Positions 34,167 through 45,600 of a DNA stretch of 64,000 nucleotides are shown here, in pieces. Every line of letters starts with the position of its first letter. Positions within the stretch are counted from its first letter, which is position 1. The notes under the pieces were generated by a model, which worked only from the letters and a program-made list of their open reading frames with translations, was not told the DNA's origin and ran no database searches. The stretch is from Capra hircus (Eukaryota; Chordata; Mammalia; Artiodactyla; Bovidae): contig NC_030817.1 in the NCBI RefSeq assembly GCF_001704415.2, positions 34,111,550 to 34,175,549 on the forward strand, written 5' to 3'. The position numbers and the translations under genes are program-made.

Positions 34167-34529
34167 TTGATGCTTAATACAGGACAGTTAATGTAATGAA
34201 ACTTATTATTGTTGTATTATGACTCTGCAGGTACTGAGAACTGAATGCAACTGTTCACTTGGTCTGTTAAACAAAACAAATACATGCTGAAGCATAAACC
34301 TCCACTTTTCTAGTGTTGTTGAAAACCTCTCACTATTACCAACTGCGCCTGGATACCCCCATGACCTGGGAATCAAGAATATTTAATTCTTCACTCACTC
34401 ACCACCCCTTCACCAGATTGTATATTGTATATGACAACCCCGGGCAGGCCTGAGTCCTGAGGAATGTTGGGAAAGGTGAAGAACCCCTAAGGAGAACTCT
34501 TTAGAAAAGCAGAGTGGGTTTTACTGGAG

Positions 34530-34734
34530 ACCTTAAGGTGGCTCAGACGGTAAAGCATCTGTCTACAATGTGGGAGACCTGGGTTCCATCCCTGGGTCAG
34601 GAAGATCCACTGGAGAAGGAAATGGCAATCCACTCCAGTACTATTGCCTGGAAAATTCCATGGACAGAGGAGCCTGGTAGGCCCCAGTGCATGGGGTCGC
34701 AAAGAATCCGACATGACTGAGCGACTTTACTTTC
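34530..34734 (+). mobile_element. Bov-tA SINE
   Basis: Plus-strand copy from 'ccttaaggtggctcagacgg' to 'gactgagcgactttactttc'. Confidence 0.84.
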
Positions 34735-35125
34735 TTAGCTCCCCTGCCTTACTCTCTTTTCTTTCCCCATAGCATCTTTCAGCATGGCTGCAGGTGCTCT
34801 GCTTATGGGCCCCAGCAGGCTCAGTTCTGCTTTCCTAGCTGAGACGCCATAACCTTGGGACTCTAGTTCAGAAAACTGAAGCCTTGTGATGAGAAAGTGA
34901 TGGATATAAAGGCCAGAAGGTAGAAATAAAATCAGCCACATGATGTATTTCCTGTAACCCCAAAGAATCTATTTTAAGGTGTGGTTTTGGGCTTCCAGAG
35001 AAGTATGTTGGTAACCTTTACTGATTCATGGAAAATAAGTCACCTCCTTGTTAATAGCACTGAAAAGTTGCTGACAGCTTGGGGTGCTGGGAGAGTCCCT
35101 TCAAAGAGGAGTGAGTGCATGTTGC
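34735..35125. other. Unique sequence
   Basis: No gene or repeat named. Confidence 0.3.
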
Positions 35126-35324
35126 GAGGCAGCTAAGACTGTGGGCCACAGCTACTGAAGCCCAGGCACCCTAGAGCCTGTGCTCTGCAACAAGAGAAGC
35201 CACCACAATGAGAGGTCCACACACGGCGACCGGAGTGTCCCCACTTGCAGTAACTAGAGAGAGCCTGTGCAGAATGGTGACCCAGTGCAGCCAAAAGTGA
35301 AAAACACAAAAAGCCTACCCTTTC
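35126..35324 (+). mobile_element. CHR-type SINE, 5'-truncated
   Basis: Lacks the tRNA-like head. Contains 'agcccaggcaccctagagcc', 'gaagccaccacaatgagagg' and an A-rich end. Confidence 0.75.
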
Positions 35325-35419
35325 TTCACTGAGCTGCCTTTGCATCTTTGTTGAAAATTAATTGCCTATTAAATGTTTGGGTCTATCTCTGAGCCCTTTT
35401 TTTCTGTTAAACTAAAAAG

Positions 35420-35560
35420 GAGTGGGAAGAAAGAGCACTGGATGGCGCCCCATCTTTGCTCTGCCGTGTTATCATTGACTTCATCTCTCTGAACCCTCAC
35501 ATCCACATCTGAAAACAAGGTGGTCAATACCTGTTACAGAGATTCTCTTTGAAGTATGAG
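35420..35560 (+). mobile_element. MIR SINE remnant
   Basis: 'gaaagagcactggatggcgc', 'gacttcatctctctgaaccc' and 'caatacctgttacagagatt' follow the MIR order. Confidence 0.5.
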
Positions 35561-35998
35561 ATTGCCAGGAGGGCTCTCCCTCCCCACTATGAACACCACT
35601 ACTTGTTGAAGAAAATTCTTCTTAACAACACACTTGTATTAGTTCTATAACATAAACTTTTACTGAACATGAAACTAAAGGGCCAGGACAAGATCCTCTC
35701 TAAGATCCAGAGGAGATGGTGTGTATTATTATAGACGTGACCAGGTAAAGACAGTTTGGGCAGCCGGGGAAGCCTGCAAGCTTTGTAATGACCGTGACCG
35801 AATAGGATCTGAAATGTGATCATAAGATAATCAGATGAAATGGGGCCCAAAACACCTAGATTCTATTAAGACCTGATTCTCGCTCATTGGATAACCATAT
35901 GACCAACTCAGCTCCCTCCTCTAAGCTGCTGGTGGCACCATGAAATGGGATTCTTGGGGGAAGGGAAGCAACCAGCATTCTGTCTTGATTTGGAGAAT
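35561..35998. other. Unique sequence
   Basis: No gene or repeat named. Confidence 0.3.
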
Positions 35999-36066
35999 GA
36001 CTCCTGTTGTTCAGGCTAGATTTGTAGGTTCACTGTCCTACAAATCTAGCCTGAACAACAGGAGTC
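35999..36066. repeat. Perfect 30-bp inverted repeat with 8-bp spacer
   Basis: Left arm 35,999-36,028, spacer ttcactgt at 36,029-36,036, right arm 36,037-36,066. Every base of the right arm is the complement of the left (30 of 30). The arms do not belong to a repeat family I know. As RNA from either strand it would fold into a 30-bp hairpin. Confidence 0.97.
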
Positions 36067-36239
36067 TTGTACTTTGGGTTTGCTTGCACTTGGAAAATGG
36101 TGACCTGCCTCCCACCAGCTTTAGTCTATACTCAGAGACTATGGTCATGGTACCCTGTGCCCCACTGGTCCCTGGTACCTCTGCTTTTCTTCCCAACTCA
36201 TGCCCATGCCCTTTCACCTAAAGGTCACTAACTGGTTTC

Positions 36240-36432
36240 ACTCAGTAGTTCTGCATTTCAGACCTGGCTGCATATCAGGAGCACCTGGGTAGTGAGTTAA
36301 TAACACAGATTCCTCACTCCTATCCCAGGCAGTTCTTCAGTAAATCTGAGAGGGACCCAGACGTCAGCACCGATTATGAAGCACTCCAGGTATTTTGGCT
36401 GCCACCAGGCCAGTGCAGTGATAACCACTGTG
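36240..36432 (+). mobile_element. MER5-like (hAT) element
   Basis: Runs from 'agtagttctgcatttcagac' and 'catatcaggagcacctgggt' to 'gtgataaccactg', in the style of MER5 termini (cagtggttct / agaaccactg). Diverged. Confidence 0.5.
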
Positions 36433-39400
36433 ACACATTGCCAGATGATTTTTTTAGGGTTTCCCAGGTGCAGTGATCCAGGCCTGAAAACACAGCCACG
36501 CATGGGCAAACCATCCAGACAGGTGACCCTAAGCAATAATCTCAACCTGCCAACACACCATCCACAGGTGGGTATTAGCGATGGCAACTCCATATGGGTC
36601 ACGGGTGTTTTGGCAATACTGAGGGTGCCTCTCCCCTGCCCTGGACACAGTGTACACCTCCCCTCAGGCCTCCCCCTTCCACCCAGTGGCAAGTTAACAC
36701 AGATGGAACAAACTTCCAAAAACAGAGCAGCTCTGTGGGAAGCATTCTTGGCTATGGGAGAATTCAGTCCAATTTGCCACCAATATCAAGGCTGGCTTTT
36801 GATTATGTTGATAATAAAGACTGTAAACAAAACAGCCTTTCTTTACTAATTAATTCCCTTCGAAGAACTCTAAAGATCTTTAATTACATAGTTTGAAAAG
36901 CAGCGGTTACCCAATCAGGCTGATCAGCCTGTGCACTCCTCTCTCTGCCCACCCGAACGAAATATTTTTTTGTTTTCCCTGCTTCACACACCTAGGATGG
37001 GCTTGCAGTAAATCCTGTCAACTAAACGCCTGACAAAAGTGCTCTGATGTCAGGTATAAAGAATGCCACCTACAGCTTAATGTCTGAAAAAAAATTTCTG
37101 AGGGCTGCAAACAATGAAGGTTTTTGTCTTCTTAATGCCCAGTATGCAATCGAGTGGAAATGCTACTTCCATCTGTAATCTACAAATGAAATTAAAGTTG
37201 TTGAAAGACACAGGGTAAACCAGAAGCCTTTGTTTCTTTGCAGAACAGGAAAAATTTAAACCACTAAATGTTTTAGCAGATTTACTAAATTTCCAATTAA
37301 ATCATGAAATCTATGATTGCAAAGCTTGGTGAGAGCTGTCTGCTCTACCCCCCCCCCCAGCATACATATAATATCACAAATTAAACTATCCCCTCATATT
37401 TAGCTTCTTTCTGTCCCGCCTGTGGGGAAATTGGGGGGGCAGAGTGGGGCACACAAGCTTGAAGGGGAGTGTGGCCAGCTCAGCAGTGTTTGGGGGCATG
37501 GCCCAGGTTGGTCTTTGGGAAAAAAACAGCAATTTGCCCCACGTGAGGGTTCCAGGGCCTCCAGCTGGTGGAGGCAGCCTGGCTGGAGCAGAGAGTTCAT
37601 TGGTGGGGAGGGAGTCAGATCTGCTATACAAGAGCACCCTCTGCCAGTTGGCACAGAGGGCTGGCTGGAAAGACCTGTGGTCCAGAGTTGGGGGTGGGGC
37701 TGGGGGAAGGCATTGGACTCTGCTTACAAAGCTGGCTGGGCTGGGGGACCAGGCAGGAAAGAGATTCTATCTTCAAAACTAGACAGAGCGCTCACCTCTG
37801 GAACAATAGCTGGTGCAGGCAAGGGTGATGCTGATTTTTCCAAGGGCTCTCCACATTAATCCGCCCCACCAAATCCAGCCACTAGGAGCCTGAATGGTCC
37901 TCCAGACACCCATTCAGAAGAAAATGACGGGTGATTTTTGCCCTTGTCTCGGGAGATCTCCCGTGAGCACCGCTGCTCTGGCTGACATGTGTTTGTAAAG
38001 ATAAAACACCAGGCTACTTTGGGGGCCCTCCCAGGCTATTACAAAGAGCAAGTGGTGCCAACTTGGCCTCTGCATGGCTTTTTAGAATAGAGTTGCTAAT
38101 TTTTTTTTTTTTATATGCACCTCTTTCTGAAAAAGGATTTGAAGCAACATATAATAAAGGCAAACACAATAAGGTCATTCAACTAAAATTAGAAAAGCAA
38201 AGTGGTGGAAAGAAAGAAGAAGCAAGCATTGATTGTGAAATGTAATAGAGTTACTGTGATTTAGCATCAGATTAGGCTTTGAGCTTCCTGGCAGCCATGG
38301 CAAAAAGGGACATTCAGTTAGTCCATACAACCTACTAGAAGAACAATTCAGCAAGAGAGGTAGGCTTTTTTCTTGGCATTAAGTTTCTTGTAGAAGAATT
38401 GGTAAAGGAACTATGAAAACATACAGTATGTTTGACAGTCTAGACATGGAGGGGGTAGAGCAATAAACAAGCAGGCAAAGTCCTACTCTAGGGGTATGAT
38501 CTAACAGGACACTAGAAAAGAGCTTGACATCTTCAGAGGAGTTGGGGGATAGCTTAGTTGCTGAATAAGGTCAGAGGTAACAGATAGGATGTTTTCAGAT
38601 GTAAGTCTCAGAAATCCCACCTCACACTGGCCTAAATAATAAAGAAATGTGATTTCGCTGGTTCAGCTGCTCAGTCGTGCTTTCCCTGAGCTACACCACC
38701 ACCACTATTGGCTCCATCCTCAGGCTGATAGCAATATGGATGCCGCAGTTCCGGGAGTCATACATTCAGGATGACCTTCAGAGCAAGGCAGGAGCTCATG
38801 TCTTCCTGTGACTTTCACTTAGGAAGGAGGGAATTTTTTATTGCTGCTGTCCCCACCCCATTCAACAGACTTCCTTTTTCATCTTACTGGCCAGAATTGG
38901 CCCACATGCCTGTTCTTGATTCAGTCCTGGCAAGGGGGATAGGGCCACCCGTAGACCAAGTAGGCCACTCCTAGAGTTCTTGGCCAGGAGGGGAAGGAGG
39001 ATTCTGGATCAAAATTGGGGTTGTATTAGGTAAGAAAAAGGGCAGGGGATTAATGGTTGCTGGAGTAGACAGCTAACACTGCCATTTTGGTCTTTAAATG
39101 CCCCTCCCTTGATGTCAAGATTGCTGTAGGTGAATAGTTATCAAGGCTGTTGGAAGGTCTGTCTGCTTGGCTTTCTCAGAAAAAGAGCATCCTTACTATG
39201 TTCCATATTTTTGAGTCACATTAAACATTTCCCATACCTTCTGCCTTTACTTACTTCTCTCAGGTCTTTGCTCCCACTTGTATACATTAAAAAACAAAAA
39301 CAAAACCTGACTGGTCTTTTTCCGTCCAATTTTACTCAGATAATAATCCATCTTCCATACTGGTAGAACAATCTTATTAAAAAATAAATGTGCTTTAAGG
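36433..39400. other. 3 kb repeat-poor stretch
   Basis: No gene supported. The part at 36,950-37,350 is AT-rich, repeat-free and could be conserved non-coding sequence. 37,390-37,860 is G-rich, with open frames in several phases and no protein signature. A decayed L2-like or unnamed old repeat may occupy 38,450-39,000. A poly(C) run lies at about 37,351-37,360. Confidence 0.35.
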
Positions 39401-39402
39401 CT

Positions 39403-39734
39403 CCCTGGTGGCTCAGTGATAAAGAATCTGTCTGCAAATGCAGAGGACACAGGTTCTATTCCTGGTCCTGGAAGATCCCACATGCTGTGGAGCAACTAAG
39501 CTCGTGTGTCACAACTATTGAGCCTGTGCTCTAAGTCTGGGAGCTGCAACCCCTGAGCCCACGCAACTATGAAGCCCATGTGCCCTAGAGCCCGTGCTCC
39601 ACCACAAGAGAATCACTGAAAAGAGAAACCTGTGCACCATAACTGGAGAGCACTCCCACTTGCTGCAACTAAAGAAAAGTCTGAGCAACTGCAAAGACTC
39701 GGCACAGCTAAAAATAAATAAATAAGTAAAAGTA
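39403..39734 (+). mobile_element. CHR-type SINE, long form
   Basis: 'ggctccctggtggctcagtg', 'agcaactaagctcgtgtgtc', 'agaagaga'-type middle and an 'aataaataaataag' tail, about 330 bases. Confidence 0.84.
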
Positions 39735-39834
39735 TTAACAAAAAAAATAGATGTACTATATTACTCCTTTGTTTAACAACTTCTTCAACTTCCTATTGTC
39801 TACCACATAACATTAACAATCTTTGCATTAGCAC

Positions 39835-40165
39835 ATAAAAATGAAATATTTAGGTATACATTTGACAAATGTGTATAAGATCTGTATGGGAAAAGCAAAA
39901 AACTCTGATGAAAGAAATCACAGAAGCTCTTACTCAGTAAATTGAGAAATATTTAATGCTCATGGCTAGGAAGGCTCAATATTGTCAAGATGTCAATTCT
40001 TCCCAACTTGATCTATAGAGATTTAATGCAATTCCTATCAAAACCACAACAAGTGAATATTAACAAATTGATTAGAAACGTTGTATAGAAAGGCAAAAGA
40101 CTTGGAAGAGTCAATGTAATATTCCAGAAGAGTGAAGTTTGAAGACTGATACTCCCTATGTGTCA
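39835..40165 (+). mobile_element. L1 LINE ORF2 fragment
   Basis: Plus strand encodes decayed L1 ORF2 C-terminal text: 'ctcaatattgtcaagatgtc' and 'atttaatgcaattcctatca' correspond to the INIVKM...FNAIPI region. Frame broken. Confidence 0.75.
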
Positions 40166-40429
40166 GACCCATCAAAGTCCCTATTTTAGAGAAGCCCATA
40201 GTCTATCGGAGAAACAGCAATTATAAATATAATTATGAATATAAACACCATTATAAATATTTCACTAAAGAATTCAGCTTCTTTGTCTTGCTGATTGTAG
40301 TCCACAGGGTCAGAACTCTCCTTGGGATGACCCCTGGGATGGCTTCTGAAAGCTTCCCCGTTTTCTTCAGATGGTAATGTTGCCACTACCTAATAGTAGA
40401 GAGACGAAATGGCTATTGCAATATTAACT

Positions 40430-40590
40430 GCCATGTGTATTTCCAATGTATTTTTCCATGTAAGTAGTGTGCCCATTCTACAGGGTAGCAAAAGAGACTC
40501 AGGGAAGTTCAGGAATTTGGGTAAGATTGTTCTACCAGAAGATAGCAGAGCTGGTATTTGGGGCTTCAGAAGGGAGAACAGAATTCCTAC
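40430..40590 (-). mobile_element. MIR SINE remnant
   Basis: 'agactcagggaagttcagga' and 'agatagcagagctggtattt' in reverse-complement MIR. Confidence 0.5.
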
Positions 40591-41889
40591 CACCTGCTGG
40601 TGGCTTCAACCCACACAGAGACCCCTTAGCTGGTACGTGAGAAGGGAGGATGGCATCATGAATTGCCTGGGCTCAGAGCTCATGCTCTTGATCACATGCC
40701 ACCTGCCAGCTCCTCACCCAGGGCTAGTGCTCCTGGAAGAGGTGCCTGGAGACGCAGACCAGAAGCTGGAGTGGGCAGTCCCGACTCCATCCCCATAATC
40801 AGGGAAATGCATGGTGATCTCAAGAAAGCAAACAGATTATGGTGGTAAGGTGTAAAGGTGCTTTGGGTAACGGCCTTAGTGAGGAATGTTTGAAGGCTCA
40901 GTGTGGTTCACTGACCTCTGGAAATGCCTCAGGTTACAATAAAATTACACCTGTCATTCTGAATGTGTAGGTAGAGAGCTATGGGAAGCTTTCTGCCAGT
41001 CTCTGAAGCCAAAGAAAGGGGATGGAGCCAGAAAGCAGTTCTGGGTAGGGTGTCCGTTTGTAGAGACCGTGAAACTGTGGACGTTGGGGATGTCCTGCCT
41101 CTGTCTCCAGCAGTGAGAGGGAGGAAGGCAGTGTCTACCTTATTAAGTACAGAGCCTGAGCCTGAATGGCCTGGAGGCTGTGGGACAACACTGAATGACC
41201 TGTGCACCTCTACATGGAACTCTGAGAGGAAGGGCAACAGCATACGAATGATTTAACAAAGGAAGCAGTGTTGTGATGCTGAGGTCTTTTTATCTTTCCT
41301 GGTATTTATCAAATTTCAGAACATGCAGAGCAATGTTAAGAGGTGACCCTGTGATGAGGACTTTCAATTACTACCAGCCTCTGAGGGCTCCAAACTTTCC
41401 AAAGGGATCTGTATGCTAAACAACTGAGGCTCCAATGTGTGCTGTCTGAAAACACTTAGGAAAGATGGAGAGAGATGAAATACTTCTTCCTTTCTGTAAA
41501 GTAGGGATAAATTGAAGGTCAGGTTGAAGATCAAGCCTGTGTTAACAGGTCCTAAAAGGATAGTCCATGATTGCCACAGGCAGGAGTGAAGAGGGCAGTG
41601 CAAGGGTTGATGCAGCCCACGCAGCATGGGGACCCCTCCTATCATCCTGGGAGATGCCAAGGACAGAGGCTCCAGGGACTGTCTGGCAGTGGGGAAACTG
41701 CTAAGTCATCTCAAAGATCCCCTTTCAGGTCTGGGCTGAGACATGCTAACAGGGGAAGCAGGCTGTAGGATGGCCTGGGGCTCTTGTTGTATCTTCAATA
41801 CTTGACTGCCCTTTGGAGGGCAAATACCACCATGCAAGACCTGGAGAAGAAACATAAAGGAGAGGCCCTTCCACCCCAGATGTTTCTCT
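40591..41889. other. 1.3 kb of unique sequence
   Basis: No gene or named repeat. Open frames on both strands at 40,929-41,256 overlap and look random. Confidence 0.35.
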
Positions 41890-42112
41890 AACCTCATCTC
41901 ATCCTCATTCCCCGATAAAGTTTAAATTCCTGCCAACTTCAGGAAGTGGCTGCAACGAACCACTCCAGGCTATCTCCTTGCTACTTCAGTTCTCACACCT
42001 GCATGGGCATCACACAGACCTTATCCCCTAAACACAGTGCATTCCTTCAAGCCTCTGTGCCTTTAACCCATGCTGTCCTCTCAGCGTGGACCACCTCACC
42101 GTTTTTTAGGGT
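41890..42112 (+). mobile_element. L2 LINE, left part
   Basis: 'taaagtttaaattcctgcca', 'tacttcagttctcacacctg' and 'gtgcctttaacccatgctgt' are L2. Interrupted by BovB, resuming at 42,888. Confidence 0.65.
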
Positions 42113-42887
42113 TCAGTTCAGTCTCTCAGTCGTGTCTGACTCTTTGCGACCCCATGAATCACAGCACGCCAGGCCTCTCTGTCCATCACCAACTCCCAGT
42201 GTTCACTCAAACTCATGTCCATCGAGTTGGTGATGCCATCCAGCCATCTCATCCTCTGTCGTCCCCTTCTCCTCCTGCCCCCAATCCCTCTCAGCATCAG
42301 GGTCTTTTCCAAGGAGTCAACTCTTTGCATGAGGTGGCCAAAGTACTGTAGTTTCAGCTTTAGCATCATTCCTTCCAAAGAACACCCAGGGCTGATCTCC
42401 TTTACAATGGACTGGTTGGATCTCCTTGTAGTCCAAGGGACTCTTAAGAGTCTTCTCCAACACCACAGTTCAAAAGCATCAATTCTTCAGTACTCAGCTT
42501 TCTTCACAGTCCAACTCTCACATCCATACGTGACCACAGGAAAAACCATAGCCTTGACTAGGTGGCCCTTTGTTGGCAAAGTAATGTCTCTGCTTTTGAA
42601 TATGCTATCTAGGTTGGTCATAACTTTTCTTCTAAGGAGTAAGCGTCTTTTAATTTCATGGCTGCAATCACCATCTGCAGTGATTTTGGAGCCCCCCCCA
42701 AATAAAGTCTGCCACTGTTTCCGCTGTTTCCCCATTTATTTCCTATGAAGTGATGGGACCAGATGCCATGATCTTCGTTTTCTGAATGTTGAGCTTTAAG
42801 CCATCTTTTTCACTCCTCTTTTACTTTCATCAAGAGGCTTTTGAGTTCCTCTTCACTTTCTGCCATGAGGGTGGTGCCATCTGCATA
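42113..42887 (-). mobile_element. BovB (RTE) LINE inserted in L2
   Basis: Minus-strand BovB from the gttcagttcagt tail to the end of the RT palm (the '...catctgcata' at 42,887 is the start of the YADD codons). It encodes DGDCSHEIKRRLLL, MVFPVVTYGCES and MRWLDGITNSMDMSLSEHWE, with frame breaks at 42,480-42,700. 5'-truncated, no catalytic core. Confidence 0.88.
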
Positions 42888-43118
42888 GGTAGCCCCAGAT
42901 CAGCCAGCTCTGCCTCTGGAAAGCCTTCCATTTCCTCTAACCTGGGGTGGTGCCCTCCTGTGAACTCTCCATGCCCACCCCTAGGGCAGCATTTATTGCA
43001 TTGTGATTACCCATCGCCCCATCTGTTTGTGTACTCCACTGGAGACTCGGCAGGGGCAGCACTCTCCCAGGTTTCCAATAGGCACGCAACTCCTGGTAGG
43101 AGGCCAATCACATATTAG
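42888..43118 (+). mobile_element. L2 LINE, right part
   Basis: 'ggaaagccttccatttcctc', 'ctccactggagactcggcag' and 'gcagcactctcccaggtttc' carry on the L2 from 42,112 to its 3' end. Confidence 0.6.
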
Positions 43119-43229
43119 TTGGTTGACAAACGGAGGCTGAAAAGAGCAAACATTTGCTTAGTAAATGTGTAAACAAGACGTATTCATAATTCCAGTCACT
43201 ATATTTAAGTTCCTATGTAATTTAGTTTT

Positions 43230-43452
43230 TGTTGTTATTGTTGTTTGATTGGGCTACACTGGGTCTTAGTTGCAGCATGCATGATCTTTTTAAAAATAAG
43301 TTTTTAAATTTAATTAATTTATTTTTGACTCTGCTGTGTCTCTGTTGCTGCGTAGACTTTTCTCTAGTTGTGGCACATGGGTTTCCTTATTGCAGTGGCT
43401 TCTCTTGGTTACAGAGCATGGGCTCTCAGGCACATGGGCTACAGGCGTATTT
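43230..43452 (-). mobile_element. CHR-type SINE(s)
   Basis: 'tgggctacactgggtcttag' and, after an A/T stretch, 'ttatttttgactctgctgtg' with 'gttgctgcgtagacttttct'. The doubled head suggests two overlapping minus-strand CHR pieces. Confidence 0.65.
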
Positions 43453-43957
43453 GACCATATTGACTCCAGCAATCATCCTGTCTCTTCTCAGTCTGATTTC
43501 TTGGAGACTTGTCCAAATCATCTGCTGAACTCCTGTCTGCATATCCTCCCTCTGACTCATTCTTCCACACTGAAATTGGACTGTCGCCTCTACCATCTCA
43601 AGGCTACCATTCTTTGTCCGCTTCCTCTCAGTCGTGTTTGACTGTGGATCACTCCTGTGGAATGCTCGGTACCCTTGGTGGTTTGACACCATACCAGCTG
43701 TTGCCTCCTAGTCTCCTTTGAGGCTACCACTTTCTTTGTCCTTCTCTTGAAGGTTCATGGGACTTGGTCCTAACCCCCTTTCTCTCTCATTTTATGCCCT
43801 GTTCATGGGAGACCACATCCATTCCAGGAGCTCTGTATATCTATTATCCATCTATCCACCTAACTATCTGTCAGTGGCTTCCAATCCTCATCAGCCCAGA
43901 ACTCACTCCTTAGTGCCAGACCCATAATCTGAAGTCTTAATGGAATCTCATTCCTTT
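43453..43957. other. Pyrimidine-rich sequence, possibly old L2
   Basis: Short pyrimidine-rich blocks recall L2, but the match is too weak to assign. No gene. Confidence 0.3.
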
Positions 43958-44112
43958 GTCCAACAAAACATTTTACTGAGCACCTCTTATCTGCCAGACT
44001 GTTGCAGGTGCTGGATATATATAGTGAACAGAACAGACAGAAAGTCCTGCCCTCATGAAACAAATATCTTACTAGAGAAGTCAGAGAGTAAATTGACCAG
44101 GAAAATAAATAG
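43958..44112 (+). mobile_element. L2 LINE fragment
   Basis: 'ttttactgagcacctcttat', 'gcaggtgctggatatatata' and 'cctgccctcatgaaacaaat'. Confidence 0.65.
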
Positions 44113-44127
44113 TATGTGGAAACCACA

Positions 44128-44335
44128 GGCTTCCCTGGTGTCTCAGTAGTTAGGAATCTGCCTGCCAATGCGAGTGATATGGTTTTGATCCCTGATTCAG
44201 GAAGATCCCCTGAAGAAGGGAATGGCAATCCACTCCAGCATTCTTGCCTGGGAAATCCCATGGAACCTGATGGGTTACAGTCCATGGGGTTGCAACGAGT
44301 TGGACACGACTGAGCAGTTAACACATACACACACA
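44128..44335 (+). mobile_element. Bov-tA SINE
   Basis: Plus-strand copy 'ggcttccctggtgtctcagt' to 'ggacacgactgagcagttaa' with a short ACAC tail. Confidence 0.86.
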
Positions 44336-44660
44336 TGAGGGCCACCGGAAAGTGGTAAGCAGAGAAGGGATGTCAGCTGCCAAAGGCTCAGCCTGGCTGC
44401 TGTGTTACAAACAGACTGGGGGAGGTGGAGAGGCAGAAACAGGGGTGCCAGTTAGCTGGCCTCTACTTTTGAATGACGCACAGGCTCCTCAGACTCAGAA
44501 ATCCAAAAGCAAACATTCCCCGAACTTGCTCTTCCTCCCGTGCTCTGCAGTTCAGTGAATCCACCAAGGACTGGGGTGGGAACCAGGAATCCCTGACCAC
44601 TCCAGCCCCTTCCCCTCATACCTAACTAGTTACAAATCCTCTTTTTTCTAGCTTATGAGC
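44336..44660. other. Unique sequence
   Basis: No gene or repeat named. Confidence 0.3.
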
Positions 44661-44747
44661 ACTTCATTCATTCCTTCGTTCATTATTTCACTCGGTTACC
44701 ATGTATTTACTGAAACTTATGCTTCAGGCCAGTAAGGGGAGGTAAAT
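44661..44747 (+). mobile_element. L2 LINE, left part
   Basis: 'cattcattccttcgttcatt' and 'catgtatttactgaaactta', interrupted by a Bov-tA, with 'ttccctgccctcttggagct' resuming at about 44,975. Confidence 0.5.
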
Positions 44748-44960
44748 TGAAACTGAAAATGAAGTCGCTCAGTCGTGTCCGACTCTTTGCAACCCCGTGG
44801 ACTGTAGCCTATCAGGTTCCTCCGTCCATGGGATTCTCCAGGCAAGAATACTGGAGTGGGTTGCCATTTCCTTCTCCAGGGGAATCTTCCCGACCCAGGG
44901 ATTGAACCCAGGTCTCCTGTATTGCGGAAGACGCTTTAACCTCTGAGCCACCAGGGAAGC
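44748..44960 (-). mobile_element. Bov-tA SINE inserted in L2
   Basis: Close-to-consensus minus-strand copy, 'gtcgctcagtcgtgtccgac' to 'ctgagccaccagggaagc'. Confidence 0.88.
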
Positions 44961-45189
44961 TAAGCAATCAGATACGTTCCCTGCCCTCTTGGAGCTTTGA
45001 GTTTACTATGGGAAATAAATAATACAAACAAAAGTAAGCCAATACTCACATGACTTCCTCTCATGATAAAGACTATAAAAAAATAAACTTGTTTCAACAA
45101 AGAAGAAGGTGGCCAGTGAAGAGCCCCACAGGGAAGGCTCTGGGCTAAGGAGGGATGGGTCATGTGAGAATGGGGCTGTAGCAAAAGGC
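44961..45189 (+). mobile_element. L2 LINE, right part
   Basis: 'ttccctgccctcttggagct' and 'gggaaataaataatacaaac' continue the L2. Confidence 0.5.
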
Positions 45190-45600
45190 ACAAACTAGGA
45201 GGCTGAAAACAACAGAATTTTATTCTCTCCAAGTTCTGGAGGCTAGAGGTCAGAAACTAAGGCATCAGCAGGGCCGTGCTCCCTCCAAAGGGAGCTCTAG
45301 GGAAGAGTTTTCCTTGCCTCTTCCTGTTGCTTTTGTCCACAGTTCTTGGCTTATTGACACACCACTCCAACTTCTGCCTCCATCTTCACAGGGTCCCATT
45401 CCCTCCATATCTGTATCTTTATGTGCCTCTTCTTATAAGAAACCAGTCACTGGATGTAGGGCCCACTTTTACCCAGTATGACTTAATCTCAATTAATTAC
45501 ATCTACAAAGACCCTATTTCCAAACAAGGTTACATCTTGAAATTCTGGGTGGACATGAATTTTACAGCCCAAAATTTGGGGCCATGATTCAACCCAAAAC
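45190..45600 (-). mobile_element. MaLR (MLT1-like) solo LTR
   Basis: About 410 bases: 'ggctgaaaacaacagaattt', 'ccaagttctggaggctagag', 'ttccttgcctcttcctgttg', 'acaaagaccctatttccaaa' and the terminal 'gattcaacccaaaaca'. The order fits an MLT1-type LTR in minus orientation. No internal gene sequence. Confidence 0.55.

Noticed and set aside
36376..36849. 157-codon plus-strand frame
   Set aside because: Begins within a MER5-like repeat and has no protein signature.
37422..37859. Three overlapping plus frames and two minus frames
   Set aside because: A G-rich block lowers stop frequency in all phases; no single frame stands out.
42215..42748. 177-codon open frame on the plus strand
   Set aside because: It is the antisense of a BovB LINE; the coding sense lies on the other strand.
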